Assembly: GCA_019420905.1 (NCBI GenBank)
Contig: JAHZGH010000007.1
Span: 1 to 62,509, forward strand
Direction of reading: 5' to 3'
From: Succinivibrionaceae bacterium
GTDB lineage: Bacteria; Pseudomonadota; Gammaproteobacteria; Enterobacterales; Succinivibrionaceae
DNA length: 62,509 bases
The position numbers and the translations under genes are program-made. The notes below the pieces were generated by a model, which did not search any database, was not told where the DNA came from, and saw nothing but the letters and a program-made list of their open reading frames with translations. Of this stretch, positions 1 to 8,945 are shown in pieces. Numbering within the stretch: the stretch's first letter is position 1; each line of letters begins with the position of its first letter.

Positions 1-433
1 CGTCAATATATTAGCAGCATAAAAAGCCTGATAAAAAGCTGAGCTTCTCCTCGCAACTGTATCCTCGCCCTGAAGGTCGTTTTTTAGCCGCTAATCTTTT
101 TAGATAAAAGTTTTTTGTAATTAAAGATATATCTATAAGAATTTTGTAACAGTCAATTCAAAGAATTTAATATCAAAGCCATTAAGCTATTCCCTAAAAC
201 CTAGCTTAATAAGTATAAAACTAAAAAATATTATTTTGTTTTATGATGACTTCATTAACAAAATTAATGTAATTAATATGCTAACGTATTTTATTATCTT
301 TTTAATATATTAAAGCTCCGCTCTAATGCAAGTTAAAGCATACATACGTTCTCAAAATTACCTTTTATATTAAAAGGACGATAAAAAATTCCAGCAATAC
401 AAATTATCTTCATAATTTATAAAAAAATGTTCT
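1..433. other. Intergenic, AT-rich, no gene seen
   Basis: No convincing reading frame is visible on either strand. The first 100 bases are less AT-rich than the rest and may belong to a feature lying outside the window; I could not assign them. Confidence 0.4.
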
Positions 434-462
434 TAAAAAAAGATACGACAAATATGTTGTAT
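434..462 (-). terminator. Possible terminator after kdpE
   Basis: On the minus strand ATACAAC, a 6-base loop and GTCGTAT form a 7-bp stem with one mismatch, followed by CTTTTTTT. It lies about 30 bases past the kdpE stop, where the kdp transcript should end. The stem is short, so confidence is moderate. Confidence 0.45.
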
Positions 463-492
463 TTACCTAGAATTAGTAAATTAATTCAGAAA

Positions 493-1194
493 TTAGTGCT
501 TAATTAAGCGATATCCTATACCTGTTTCAGTAATAAGAATTTCTGGATTTGTAGGGTCATCCTCTATTTTTTGACGCAAATGTCCAATATAGATACGCAG
601 ATAGTGTTGATGCTCTACATAATTAGCTCCCCAAACCTGCTGCATCAAATATCTTTGTGTAAGAACTTTATTATTCTCTTTTATTAATACTTGAAGCAAT
701 CTAAATTCAAGTTTGGTCAAATGAATTTCTTTATTATGTTTATATACTAGGTGATTAAGAAGATCTACTCGTAATTCTTGTGGAAGCTCTACTATACTTT
801 CATTAGACATATCATTACTTATATGAGCTAAACGTCGTAACTGTGCACGAATTCGTGCAAGCAGCTCAGAGGCCCCAAAGGGTTTTATCAAATAATCGTC
901 AGCTCCACTATCTAAAGCGTTTACTTTGGATTGTTCTGAATCACGTGCTGAAAGTATAATAATTGGCACATTAGAATAAGATCTAACTTCTCGAATTAAA
1001 TCCAAGCCGTCTCCATCAGGAAGTCCTAAATCCAGCACAATAAGATCCGGTTTTCTTGTGGCACACTCTACAAGGCCTTTTTTTAGGGTTTGAGCTATAA
1101 ACACACTATACCCATCATCTTCTAAAAAGCTTCTTAATGCTTTACATATATGTTCTTCATCTTCAACTACAACTATGTTAGCTTTTATCATCAT
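493..1194 (-). CDS. kdpE: KdpE, response regulator of the kdp operon
   Basis: OmpR-family response regulator of 233 residues that activates kdp transcription when phosphorylated by KdpD. The receiver domain (about 5-120) has the acidic pocket EDEE at 11-14, phospho-acceptor D55 in LIVLDLGLPDG, S82 and the conserved K104 in LIKPFG. The C-terminal winged helix (about 135-230) ends with the usual YLRIYIGHLRQKIEDDP and GIGYRL segments. It lies five bases after kdpD and is last in the kdp transcription unit, so kinase and regulator are co-expressed with the pump. The neighbourhood makes the assignment firm. Confidence 0.95.
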   Translation of the reverse strand: MMIKANIVVVEDEEHICKALRSFLEDDGYSVFIAQTLKKGLVECATRKPDLIVLDLGLPDGDGLDLIREVRSYSNVPIIILSARDSEQSKVNALDSGADDYLIKPFGASELLARIRAQLRRLAHISNDMSNESIVELPQELRVDLLNHLVYKHNKEIHLTKLEFRLLQVLIKENNKVLTQRYLMQQVWGANYVEHQHYLRIYIGHLRQKIEDDPTNPEILITETGIGYRLIKH

Positions 1195-1199
1195 TTACC

Positions 1200-3854
1200 C
1201 TATAAAAAAGTATCTTCAGTAAACGGCATAGGAACAACTGGCATTACAAGGACAAAAGAAGCTCCTCCTAATTTAGACGGAAGTGCTAAAAGCTCACTTT
1301 CATGTACACGCGCTATTGTTTTACAAATTGCAAGACCTAAACCTACACCAAAAACATTAGATTCTTTAACTCCACGTCTAAATGGATCAAATAATCGTTG
1401 TGGTTTTATCTGACCAAATCCTGGTCCAGAATCATTTATTGCTAAAGTAACTTTATCTCCCTGCCCTTTAGCCACAATTTCAATAGTGGATCCTTTAGGA
1501 CAATATTTTAACGCATTATCTAAAATATTTGTTACAAGTCTATCTATAAGTACAGGATCTACATAGAAAAAAGGACAATCTTTAGCGATATTTATCTTAA
1601 TATTAAAAGACGAAGATTGATCTTTAACATTACGAAGAGCACATGAAATAATTTCATCAGCAGGCATCCATTCTTTTTTCAAAACAACCTGATTAGACTG
1701 TAATTTTGCCATTTCTAACAGATTGGTCATTAATTTCACCATACGAGAAGAACTGTCTAATAAAGATTTAGATGCAACTTTAGCTTCATCAACTTGATTT
1801 AATTCAAGCTTTTTATTTAAAAGCTCTGCATTAGTCATAATTGCGGTAAGAGGAGTTTTTAAATCATGAGACAGTGATTGAATTAAAGAATGACGAAGTC
1901 TTTCTGCTTCCATATTCATTAATACTTGTTTTGCTTCATCAACACTAATTAAGCGTTCTAAAGTTTGTATGGCAAGAGATATAAGAGCTTGTATTACTTT
2001 TGATGATGATTTATCAGACCATTGAGTATCCGTATATAACTTTAGGACCAAAATTGCATAAACTTTATCATATGTAATAATAGGCAAATATAAATATTGT
2101 GAACGTGAAAAGGTATTGGTTCCAAGTCCTGCTTCTTTTTTATGAGTTACAACAAAATTTAAAACTCCTTTGTCTACAGACTTTAAAATAGTTTTTAAAC
2201 GCAATAATTCATTTTGATTATCTACTTTCCAAAATTCACAATCTATATTTAAATTACGTTTCAGAATTTTAGTAAGAGCTGAAAATACCTCCATATCATC
2301 AATACAAATAGATAAAGTTTTTGCTGCGTCATAAAGAATACTTGTTTGCTTAGCTTGTGATCTGAACTGACGAGATAAAGTACGACTATGCGTTACTAGA
2401 CGGGATGAGACTAAACCAACAGCTAAAACTGAAGCAAAAGTAATTAAATATTCAAGATCATTAATAACAAAAGATCCTATAGGGTTTACTAGGGTAAGAT
2501 CAAAAACAATAACAGTTAAAAATGAAGAAAAAGTTGCAACTAAAATACCATAACGCACTGAAACAAAAAGCGTTAAAAGTAAATAAAGCATAATTATATT
2601 TGTTTGATGAATAAACTTTGAAAGCGGAAGAGAGATAAAAGCTATGATTAAAGTAAGAACATATGTAACTATATAACCGTTTAAATTTGATATTTCACTT
2701 TTAACAAAAAACTTAAATTTATCAATTATGGATGGGACTTTAACAGAAAACGGCAAGCGCATAATTGATAAATTAGGAGCTACTTTAGATAAGGCTTTGC
2801 TATGATTTTTAAAGTCGAAATCTGATTTAGGTACTAAAACAATAATATTAAGATTGTGAGAATTAATATAATCTTTGACGCAATAAGGAAAATCCCCGCT
2901 TAATGTGGCTGTTTTTGCTCCTAAAGATTTTGCAAAGACTAAAAGCTTAGATAATTCATCTTCAGTCTCAAAAATTGGATGCTTATCAATATATACACAA
3001 TGAAGATCGCAGCTAAAAGCTTTTGACATGCGCAAAGCTTCACGTATAGCTTCTTTTGAAGTAGGATTCTCAAGCAGCAATAGCATACCGTAATGCGTAT
3101 TTTCAACTTCATTTACAGAGAGTAATCTTTGTAGCTTGGCTTGTCCTTCAACCCTATTTGCCATAGCTTTCAAAGTAAGTTCTCGCAGCGCAATTAAATT
3201 ACTTTTTTTAAAATAATTATCTTTAGCATCACGAATAATATTATTAAGATAAATTTTTCCTGCATTAAGCCTACCTATAAGATCATCAGGCGGCAAATCT
3301 ACAAGACGAACTTCAGAAGCTTTATCAAAAATATTATCAGGTATAGTCTCGCGCACCCAAACGCCAGTAACCTTAGCAACTACATCATTTAGGCTTTCTA
3401 AATGTTGAATATTAAGAGCCGAATATACATTAATTCCTGTATCAAGTAGTTCTTCAATATCCTGGTATCGTTTATTATGGACAGATGTTCTTACATTAGT
3501 ATGAGGCATTTCGTCAATAATAACCGTGGCAGGACGCCTTTTTATGATAGCTTTTACATCAAGCTCTTCATAGGTAAAACCATCTATTTCAATCTTTTTA
3601 CGAGGTATTACTTCAAGTCCTTCAAGTAATTTTGCGGTATCTTTACGATTGTGTGTCTCTACTAAGCCAATAACAACATCAAGACCTTCTTTAAGCATTT
3701 CATGAGCTTCGGTTAACATGGCATAGGTTTTGCCAACACCTGGTGCAGCTCCTAAAAAAAGCTTTAATTTTCCGCGGTTTTGATTGTTAGTCTTTTCTAA
3801 AATAGCTTCAGCTATAGTTAAAGGAGAATTTTTCTCTGCCATAGATAAATCCAT
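1200..3854 (-). CDS. kdpD: KdpD, osmosensitive potassium sensor histidine kinase
   Basis: Membrane sensor kinase of 884 residues, close to the usual size of about 890. The N-terminal KdpD domain carries the Walker-like motif GAAPGVGKT at 35-43, followed by a Usp-like domain (about 255-370). About four transmembrane helices lie near 395-490, then a GAF-like region. The kinase core has phospho-acceptor H663 in SLSHDLKTP, the N box NILDNALKYC, and G boxes DSGPGFG and GVGLGLAI. It phosphorylates KdpE in response to potassium limitation or osmotic stress. The start could be the annotated Met or the Met four residues in; the spacing to upstream purines does not decide. It follows kdpC after 58 bases. 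Confidence 0.95.
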   Translation of the reverse strand: MDLSMAEKNSPLTIAEAILEKTNNQNRGKLKLFLGAAPGVGKTYAMLTEAHEMLKEGLDVVIGLVETHNRKDTAKLLEGLEVIPRKKIEIDGFTYEELDVKAIIKRRPATVIIDEMPHTNVRTSVHNKRYQDIEELLDTGINVYSALNIQHLESLNDVVAKVTGVWVRETIPDNIFDKASEVRLVDLPPDDLIGRLNAGKIYLNNIIRDAKDNYFKKSNLIALRELTLKAMANRVEGQAKLQRLLSVNEVENTHYGMLLLLENPTSKEAIREALRMSKAFSCDLHCVYIDKHPIFETEDELSKLLVFAKSLGAKTATLSGDFPYCVKDYINSHNLNIIVLVPKSDFDFKNHSKALSKVAPNLSIMRLPFSVKVPSIIDKFKFFVKSEISNLNGYIVTYVLTLIIAFISLPLSKFIHQTNIIMLYLLLTLFVSVRYGILVATFSSFLTVIVFDLTLVNPIGSFVINDLEYLITFASVLAVGLVSSRLVTHSRTLSRQFRSQAKQTSILYDAAKTLSICIDDMEVFSALTKILKRNLNIDCEFWKVDNQNELLRLKTILKSVDKGVLNFVVTHKKEAGLGTNTFSRSQYLYLPIITYDKVYAILVLKLYTDTQWSDKSSSKVIQALISLAIQTLERLISVDEAKQVLMNMEAERLRHSLIQSLSHDLKTPLTAIMTNAELLNKKLELNQVDEAKVASKSLLDSSSRMVKLMTNLLEMAKLQSNQVVLKKEWMPADEIISCALRNVKDQSSSFNIKINIAKDCPFFYVDPVLIDRLVTNILDNALKYCPKGSTIEIVAKGQGDKVTLAINDSGPGFGQIKPQRLFDPFRRGVKESNVFGVGLGLAICKTIARVHESELLALPSKLGGASFVLVMPVVPMPFTEDTFL

Positions 3855-3912
3855 TATTCCACACTATATAAGTAAGACTTACAAACTTACTTTAATCATA
3901 TGTTCTATAAAA

Positions 3913-4545
3913 CTATTTTAGATGCGACTTACCTTTATCAATAAGATTCAATAAATCAATATTTAAAAGTACTACATTGACTATTTTATCCTTAGATAAA
4001 AATTCTGATTTTGAGTTTTTATCAATTAATTTTTGTACATCATTAAGAGATAGATTATTAATTTTGGCAACATATTTTGATTGTAATACTGCATTTTTAT
4101 AGCTTATATGAGGATCAAGCCCAGATGCTGATGCCGTTAACATGTCACTTGGAATATTATTTTTAATATTAAACTTATTTTGAACATGCTGAGCTCTTTC
4201 TTTAATTAGTGATATTTGTCTATCACTATGTACTGCAAAATTTGATGCTGCAGATAAATTGGCGCTATAAGAAGATGCTGATGGCCTGCTTTCAAATAAG
4301 CGCTTGTCTTTTGAAAAATCCTGACCTAAATATTTAGACCCCAAAATATTTCCCTGTTTATCTTTAATAAGAGAACCTTGAGCTTTTTCTGTAAATAAAA
4401 TGTTAGCTGTAAAAGTTGTGGCATACGGATAGACAATACCTAATATAAAAGTAAGCAGAGCAAAAACAATAAAGCATTTTATAATGCAATCTTTAACATT
4501 AAGTCTTGCTCCATTATTATTAGCAAAAACAAATTCTTGATTCAT
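3913..4545 (-). CDS. kdpC: KdpC, potassium-transporting ATPase subunit C
   Basis: Small accessory subunit of the KdpFABC potassium pump, 210 residues. One N-terminal transmembrane helix (about 24-46, CFIVFALLTFILGIVYPYAT) is followed by a periplasmic domain with the family signatures GSLI, GSKYLGQDF, FESRPSASSYS and the C-terminal TASASGLDPHIS. KdpC helps ATP binding by KdpB and stabilises the complex. It is transcribed just after kdpB with a 14-base gap; the purine run GGGCTGGG precedes its ATG. Length and motif order are typical. Confidence 0.95.
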   Translation of the reverse strand: MNQEFVFANNNGARLNVKDCIIKCFIVFALLTFILGIVYPYATTFTANILFTEKAQGSLIKDKQGNILGSKYLGQDFSKDKRLFESRPSASSYSANLSAASNFAVHSDRQISLIKERAQHVQNKFNIKNNIPSDMLTASASGLDPHISYKNAVLQSKYVAKINNLSLNDVQKLIDKNSKSEFLSKDKIVNVVLLNIDLLNLIDKGKSHLK

Positions 4546-4559
4546 ACCCAGCCCTTTTT

Positions 4560-6629
4560 TTAAATAAATAAAGAAATTAACATATCAATAAGTTTTATAC
4601 CGATAAATGGAGCAATTATGCCTCCTAGACCATAAATAGTTATATTACGAACTAACAGAGCTTTAGCTGATAAAGCCTTATAAGGTACGCCTCTTAAAGC
4701 AAGAGGTATTAAAAATATAATAATTAGAGCATTAAAAATAACCGCTGATACTAGTGCTGTATGCGGGGTTGAAAGATGCATAATATTAAGTACATTCAAC
4801 TCAGGATAAGTTGAGGCAAATGCTGCTGGAATAATCGCAAAATATTTTGCCATATCATTTGCAATAGAAAATGTGGTAAGTGATCCACGAGTAATCAACA
4901 TTTGTTTTCCAATTTTTACTACATCAAGCAGCTTAGTTGGTGATGAATCAAGATCCACCATATTAGCTGCTTCTTTAGCAGACTGGGTTCCGCTGTTCAT
5001 TGCTACAGCTACATCTGCTTGAGCTAAAGCAGGGGCATCATTGGTTCCATCTCCTGTCATAGCAACAAGATGCCCTTCTTCTTGATATTTTCGTATGGTC
5101 TCAAGCTTACTTTCCGGAGTTGCTTCTGCAATAAAATCATCAACTCCTGCTTCAGCTGCAATTGATGCTGCAGTAAGAGGATTATCTCCTGTAATCATTA
5201 CTGTCTTGATGCCCATAGTACGCAAACTAGCAAATTTTTCAGAAATGCCTTTTTTTACTATATCTTTAAGTTCAATAATGCCTACAACATCTCCTTGATT
5301 AGCAACAAGCAGCGGAGTAGAGCCTTTAGAAGCTATTTCCTTTACTTTATTTCTAACCGTATATGAAATTATGCCGCCTTGATCTTCTATATATTTGGCA
5401 ATAGCTTCTGGGGCTCCTTTTCTGATTTGTTTACCATATATATTTACCCCAGACATTTTTGTTTGCGCCGAGAAAGGAACAAATGTCGCTTCTTTGGGTA
5501 AAGTTAAATTAATTCCCATATTTTTTGCAAGCTTAACTATTGATCTTCCTTCAGGGGTATCATCAGGTAATGAAGCATAAGTTGCATCTATGGCTAAATC
5601 TTCTATAGAAAAGCCTTGTGCATTATAAAAAGAACTTGCTTCACGATTTCCATAGGTAATAGTTCCTGTTTTATCTAATAGCAAAATATCAACATCTCCT
5701 GCAGCTTCAACTGCTCGACCAGATTTTGCTATTACATTAGACATTAAAAGACGACTCATGCCTGCAACGCCTATAGCTGAAAGTAATCCGCCTATGGTTG
5801 TTGGGATTAAACAAACAAGAAGCGCAATTAAAATTGTATAGCTGACCACCTCTCCTTGAGAATTAGAGATAACAGCAAATCTTGAAAATGGTAAAATAGT
5901 AACTGTAACTAAAGTAAAAACTATAGTTAAAGCAATAAGTAAAATAGATAATGCTACTTCATTGGGAGTTTTGCGGCGTACAGAATTTTCAACCATGGCG
6001 ATCATCTTATCGATAAAGCCTGCACCAGGTTCTGCATTAGCCTTTATTATAATAAAATCTGATAAAACCGTTGTTCCGCCTGTAACAGAATCAAAATCAC
6101 AGCCACAGCCTCTAATTACAGGTGATGACTCTCCTGTAATTGCAGATTCATTAACGGAGGCTAGACCAAAAACTATCTCCCCATCGCAAGGAATAAGTTC
6201 ACCTGCTTTTACTAAAATAAGATCGCCTTTTTTTAATTCACTAGAATTAACTTGACGTGTTTTTACTTGATCTCCATTTTTAATATTTTCTCCGTCTATC
6301 AACACATTAGCCATTATTGTTTTTTTTAGACTTTTTAACGTATTTGCCTGAGCTTTTGCTCGGCCCTCTGCAAGAGCTTCTGCAAAATTAGCAAACAGCA
6401 CTGTAAACCATAAAACTAAGGCTATTGTTATTACAAAGAAAAAATCTTCATGATAAACGTTCAGTAAAGAAAGCATAGCAAGTACTGAAGTAAAGATACT
6501 GCCTATATAAACAAGAAACATTACTTCATTTTTCAGTTGTTTTTTTAAAGATAGTTTTGTAAAGCTATCTTTTAAAGCTTCTATTAAAATTTCGCTATCT
6601 GCAAAATTAGTAAAATTTGAATGTTTCAT
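4560..6629 (-). CDS. kdpB: KdpB, P-type ATPase catalytic subunit of the Kdp pump
   Basis: Catalytic ATPase of KdpFABC, 689 residues from the chosen start. The P-type hallmarks are present: phosphorylated Asp in DKTGTITYGN (D319), actuator motif TGES at 165-168, nucleotide-binding KGAPEAI, and the hinge MTGDGTNDAPALAQADVAVAMN. Hydrophobic helices flank the cytosolic loops. The frame stays open 39 bases further upstream into kdpA, but the start used here lies ten bases after the kdpA stop and has AGAAGAA at ribosome-binding distance, so the longer start is rejected. The Ser in TGES is the inhibitory phosphorylation site described in Escherichia coli KdpB; it is conserved here. Confidence 0.95.
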   Translation of the reverse strand: MKHSNFTNFADSEILIEALKDSFTKLSLKKQLKNEVMFLVYIGSIFTSVLAMLSLLNVYHEDFFFVITIALVLWFTVLFANFAEALAEGRAKAQANTLKSLKKTIMANVLIDGENIKNGDQVKTRQVNSSELKKGDLILVKAGELIPCDGEIVFGLASVNESAITGESSPVIRGCGCDFDSVTGGTTVLSDFIIIKANAEPGAGFIDKMIAMVENSVRRKTPNEVALSILLIALTIVFTLVTVTILPFSRFAVISNSQGEVVSYTILIALLVCLIPTTIGGLLSAIGVAGMSRLLMSNVIAKSGRAVEAAGDVDILLLDKTGTITYGNREASSFYNAQGFSIEDLAIDATYASLPDDTPEGRSIVKLAKNMGINLTLPKEATFVPFSAQTKMSGVNIYGKQIRKGAPEAIAKYIEDQGGIISYTVRNKVKEIASKGSTPLLVANQGDVVGIIELKDIVKKGISEKFASLRTMGIKTVMITGDNPLTAASIAAEAGVDDFIAEATPESKLETIRKYQEEGHLVAMTGDGTNDAPALAQADVAVAMNSGTQSAKEAANMVDLDSSPTKLLDVVKIGKQMLITRGSLTTFSIANDMAKYFAIIPAAFASTYPELNVLNIMHLSTPHTALVSAVIFNALIIIFLIPLALRGVPYKALSAKALLVRNITIYGLGGIIAPFIGIKLIDMLISLFI

Positions 6630-6639
6630 TTTATTTCTT

Positions 6640-8322
6640 CTAATAAAAAACCTGTAAATGCTCAACAAGACCGCCTAAAGACAAAGCTGGTAAATAAGTA
6701 AGAGCCCCTATTAAAAGGATGGTAAATATAATCATGAAACAGAACAGTCCGCCATGTGTTGGAAGAGTTCCTTGAGATGCAGGAATAATTTTTTGATGCG
6801 CAATAGAGCCAGCTAAAGCCAAAATGCATATGATGATTACAAAACGGCCAAGAAACATACATAGGCCAAGTGTAATATTAAAATAAGTAGTATTAGCACT
6901 TAATCCAGCAAAAGCAGATCCATTATTGTTCGCAGCTGATGAAAATGCGTATAAATATTCACTAAAACCATGAGCTCCTGCGTTATTTAGAGATTGCATA
7001 TTAAAATCAAGAAAACAGGTTATAGCTGTAAAAATTAGAACTAAAATAGGTGTAGTTAACATAGCAATGGTAACTAACTTAATTTGCTTTACAGTAATCT
7101 TTTTTCCTAAATATTCAGGAGTTCTTCCTACCATTAAGCCTGTTATAAATACAGTAAGCAATATAAAAATAAAAATGCCGTAAAAACCAGAGCCAACTCC
7201 TCCAAAAATAATTTCACCTAATTGAATTAAAAGAGTTGTAATAAGTCCTGAGATAGGGTTTAAGCTATCATGCATATTATTAACAGCTCCGCATGAAGCT
7301 GCTGTAGTTACTGCAGAGAACAAAGAGCTATGACCTAAATCAAAACGCATTTCTTTACCTTCTAAATTAAAGAAGCTGGGGTCTGCTCCGTTTGCTAGTA
7401 AAGCAGGACTCTGCATATTCTCAAAATAGATTATTGCTGTAGCAGCAATGATAAAGAGAATAGCCATAGCAGCATAGATTGTAAGTCCCTGCCTTATGTC
7501 ATTTATCATGGAGCCGAAGGTATAACAAAGAGCTGATGATATTAAAAAAATTGCCAAACACTGCGAAAAATTAGATATAGCTGTTGTATTTTCAAAAGGA
7601 TGAGCTGAGTTTACATTAAAAAATCCGCCTCCATTTGTTCCTATTAATTTTATCGCTTCTTGAGATGCCGCTGGACCCATTGCTATTATTTGAGAATCCC
7701 CTGTTAAAGTTGAGGCATGCACATACTCATTGAAATTCTGAATTACCCCTTGACTTACCAAAAATATGGCGTAAATGAAGCAAATGGGAAGTAATATATA
7801 TAATGAGATCCTAATTAAGTCAGAAAAAAAGTTTCCAATAAATTTACTTTCTTTTAGTACAAAAGAACGCATGAGTACAAAAGCTGTGGCTATACCTGTA
7901 GCAGCTGATACGAAATTTTGTACACAAAGACCAGTCATTTGTACTAAATAGCTCATAGTACTTTCTCCGCCATATCCCTGCCAGTTTGTATTCGTAGCAA
8001 AGGAAATTGCAGTATTTAAAGCACTAAAACTTTCTACATTAGGCAATGATTCTACATTTAATGGTAAGTAAGCTTGTATTCTTTGTATAAGATATACAAA
8101 GATAATCCCTAACATATTAAAAAGAATCAAAGAAATAGCATATTCTTTCCATGTATATGACTTATTTAAAAGATGTAGTTTTTTAATTAAAAAATTATCA
8201 AAATATTTAAATAAGCTAGGAGCTTCTCCTTTACAAATTGGTAATATATAAAGACCAATAGGTTTTATACTTATGGTTAATATAAGCATAAAAATTATAA
8301 GTAAAACAATAGCTTGTGTCAT
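6640..8322 (-). CDS. kdpA: KdpA, potassium channel-like subunit of the Kdp pump
   Basis: Potassium-selecting membrane subunit, 560 residues (Escherichia coli about 557), with ten or so hydrophobic helices. Filter-region signatures of the superfamily of potassium transporters are visible: SFATNTNWQGYGGE, TNGGGFFN, TAASCGAVNNMHDS and SSAANNNGSAFAG. It takes potassium from the periplasm and passes it to KdpB. GGAG lies at normal spacing before ATG. Two tiny membrane-peptide genes precede it directly, and kdpB follows ten bases after its stop, so kdpF-A-B-C-D-E reads as one unit. Confidence 0.96.
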   Translation of the reverse strand: MTQAIVLLIIFMLILTISIKPIGLYILPICKGEAPSLFKYFDNFLIKKLHLLNKSYTWKEYAISLILFNMLGIIFVYLIQRIQAYLPLNVESLPNVESFSALNTAISFATNTNWQGYGGESTMSYLVQMTGLCVQNFVSAATGIATAFVLMRSFVLKESKFIGNFFSDLIRISLYILLPICFIYAIFLVSQGVIQNFNEYVHASTLTGDSQIIAMGPAASQEAIKLIGTNGGGFFNVNSAHPFENTTAISNFSQCLAIFLISSALCYTFGSMINDIRQGLTIYAAMAILFIIAATAIIYFENMQSPALLANGADPSFFNLEGKEMRFDLGHSSLFSAVTTAASCGAVNNMHDSLNPISGLITTLLIQLGEIIFGGVGSGFYGIFIFILLTVFITGLMVGRTPEYLGKKITVKQIKLVTIAMLTTPILVLIFTAITCFLDFNMQSLNNAGAHGFSEYLYAFSSAANNNGSAFAGLSANTTYFNITLGLCMFLGRFVIIICILALAGSIAHQKIIPASQGTLPTHGGLFCFMIIFTILLIGALTYLPALSLGGLVEHLQVFY

Positions 8323-8331
8323 TAAAGTCTC

Positions 8332-8403
8332 CTAAGCTTTAAACAAGCATTTAATAAGATAAGCAATGATAAAAATGGAAACAATAAAAAATAAAACATC
8401 CAT
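8332..8403 (-). CDS. kdpF: KdpF-like membrane peptide, adjacent to kdpA
   Basis: Peptide of 23 residues, almost entirely one hydrophobic helix (starts MDVLFFIV, ends AYLIKCLFKA). It ends nine bases before kdpA and has AAGG upstream of its ATG. Size, single-helix character and the aromatic/basic tail YLIKxLFKA fit KdpF, the roughly 29-residue lipid-like subunit that stabilises KdpFABC. Of the two small genes here, position and the YLI-LF pattern make this the better KdpF candidate. Peptides this short are hard to prove by sequence; the good ribosome-binding site and operon position are the main support. Confidence 0.7.
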   Translation of the reverse strand: MDVLFFIVSIFIIAYLIKCLFKA

Positions 8404-8412
8404 AGCTGCACC

Positions 8413-8505
8413 TTATTTAAGCAAGAAAGCTCCGATAAATTTGATTAAGTAAATCATTAAGACAGCTAAAAAAAATATAATTGCTATTGCAATAAAATCA
8501 GACAT
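8413..8505 (-). CDS. Second small membrane peptide at head of kdp operon
   Basis: Peptide of 30 residues (starts MSDFIAIAII, ends FIGAFLLK): one hydrophobic helix with a short basic end. A strong ribosome-binding site GGAGG lies eight bases upstream of ATG. It ends nine bases before the next tiny gene and would be the first gene of the kdp transcript. It resembles KdpF in length and topology and may be a duplicated KdpF or an unrelated regulator peptide of the pump. I do not recognise a named family beyond this. Confidence 0.6.
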   Translation of the reverse strand: MSDFIAIAIIFFLAVLMIYLIKFIGAFLLK

Positions 8506-8945
8506 AAAGCCTCCGTAAAATTGGCTTTATATTAAAGAATTAGGTATAAAAAGATGGTTAAAAGAATATTTTAGAATATAAAAATTTTGTAAAAATTTTA
8601 TATAAATACGACTATTAAAACTTGTTCTTTGATAACTACTTAATACTAAACTTAAATTTGCTTTTTAAAATTTTTAGGAATTACTTATATAAATACCATT
8701 ATCTCTATCTAAAAATTCCTTATTTTGAAAGAGTTAATCAATATAAAATATTATAAAAAATTTACGAAAATTTGTGCATTAAAGGATATGCATCTAAAAA
8801 AACAATATGTATTTATTCTAAAAAAAGTCAGTTCTTATTTAAAAAATAAATATTTAATTTTCAACTTATGAAGCTTGTCTAATATTTAACAAATTCTTTT
8901 TGCTAACCTTAATCTAATATACGGACAAATTATAAGGACGTGATT
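8506..8945. other. Divergent intergenic region, kdp and ADH-like gene
   Basis: Very AT-rich 440 bases between the divergent kdp operon and the ADH-like gene. It must hold both promoters. Apart from the KdpE-like site listed separately, I see no clear promoter pair or structured element. Confidence 0.4.
8588..8606 (-). promoter_or_regulatory. Possible KdpE operator
   Basis: The minus strand reads TTTATA, seven bases, TTTACA (TTTATATAAAATTTTTACA). The KdpE site described in Escherichia coli is a similar pair, TTTATA and TTTACA, but with five bases between. It lies about 80 bases upstream of the first kdp peptide. In such AT-rich DNA chance matches are likely, so this is only a candidate. Confidence 0.35.

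Noticed and set aside
30..95. Minus-strand CTTCAGGGCGAGG resembling the start of an FMN riboswitch
   Set aside because: The core that should follow (GTGAAATTCCC and ACCGGCGGTA) is absent, and no riboflavin gene is adjacent.
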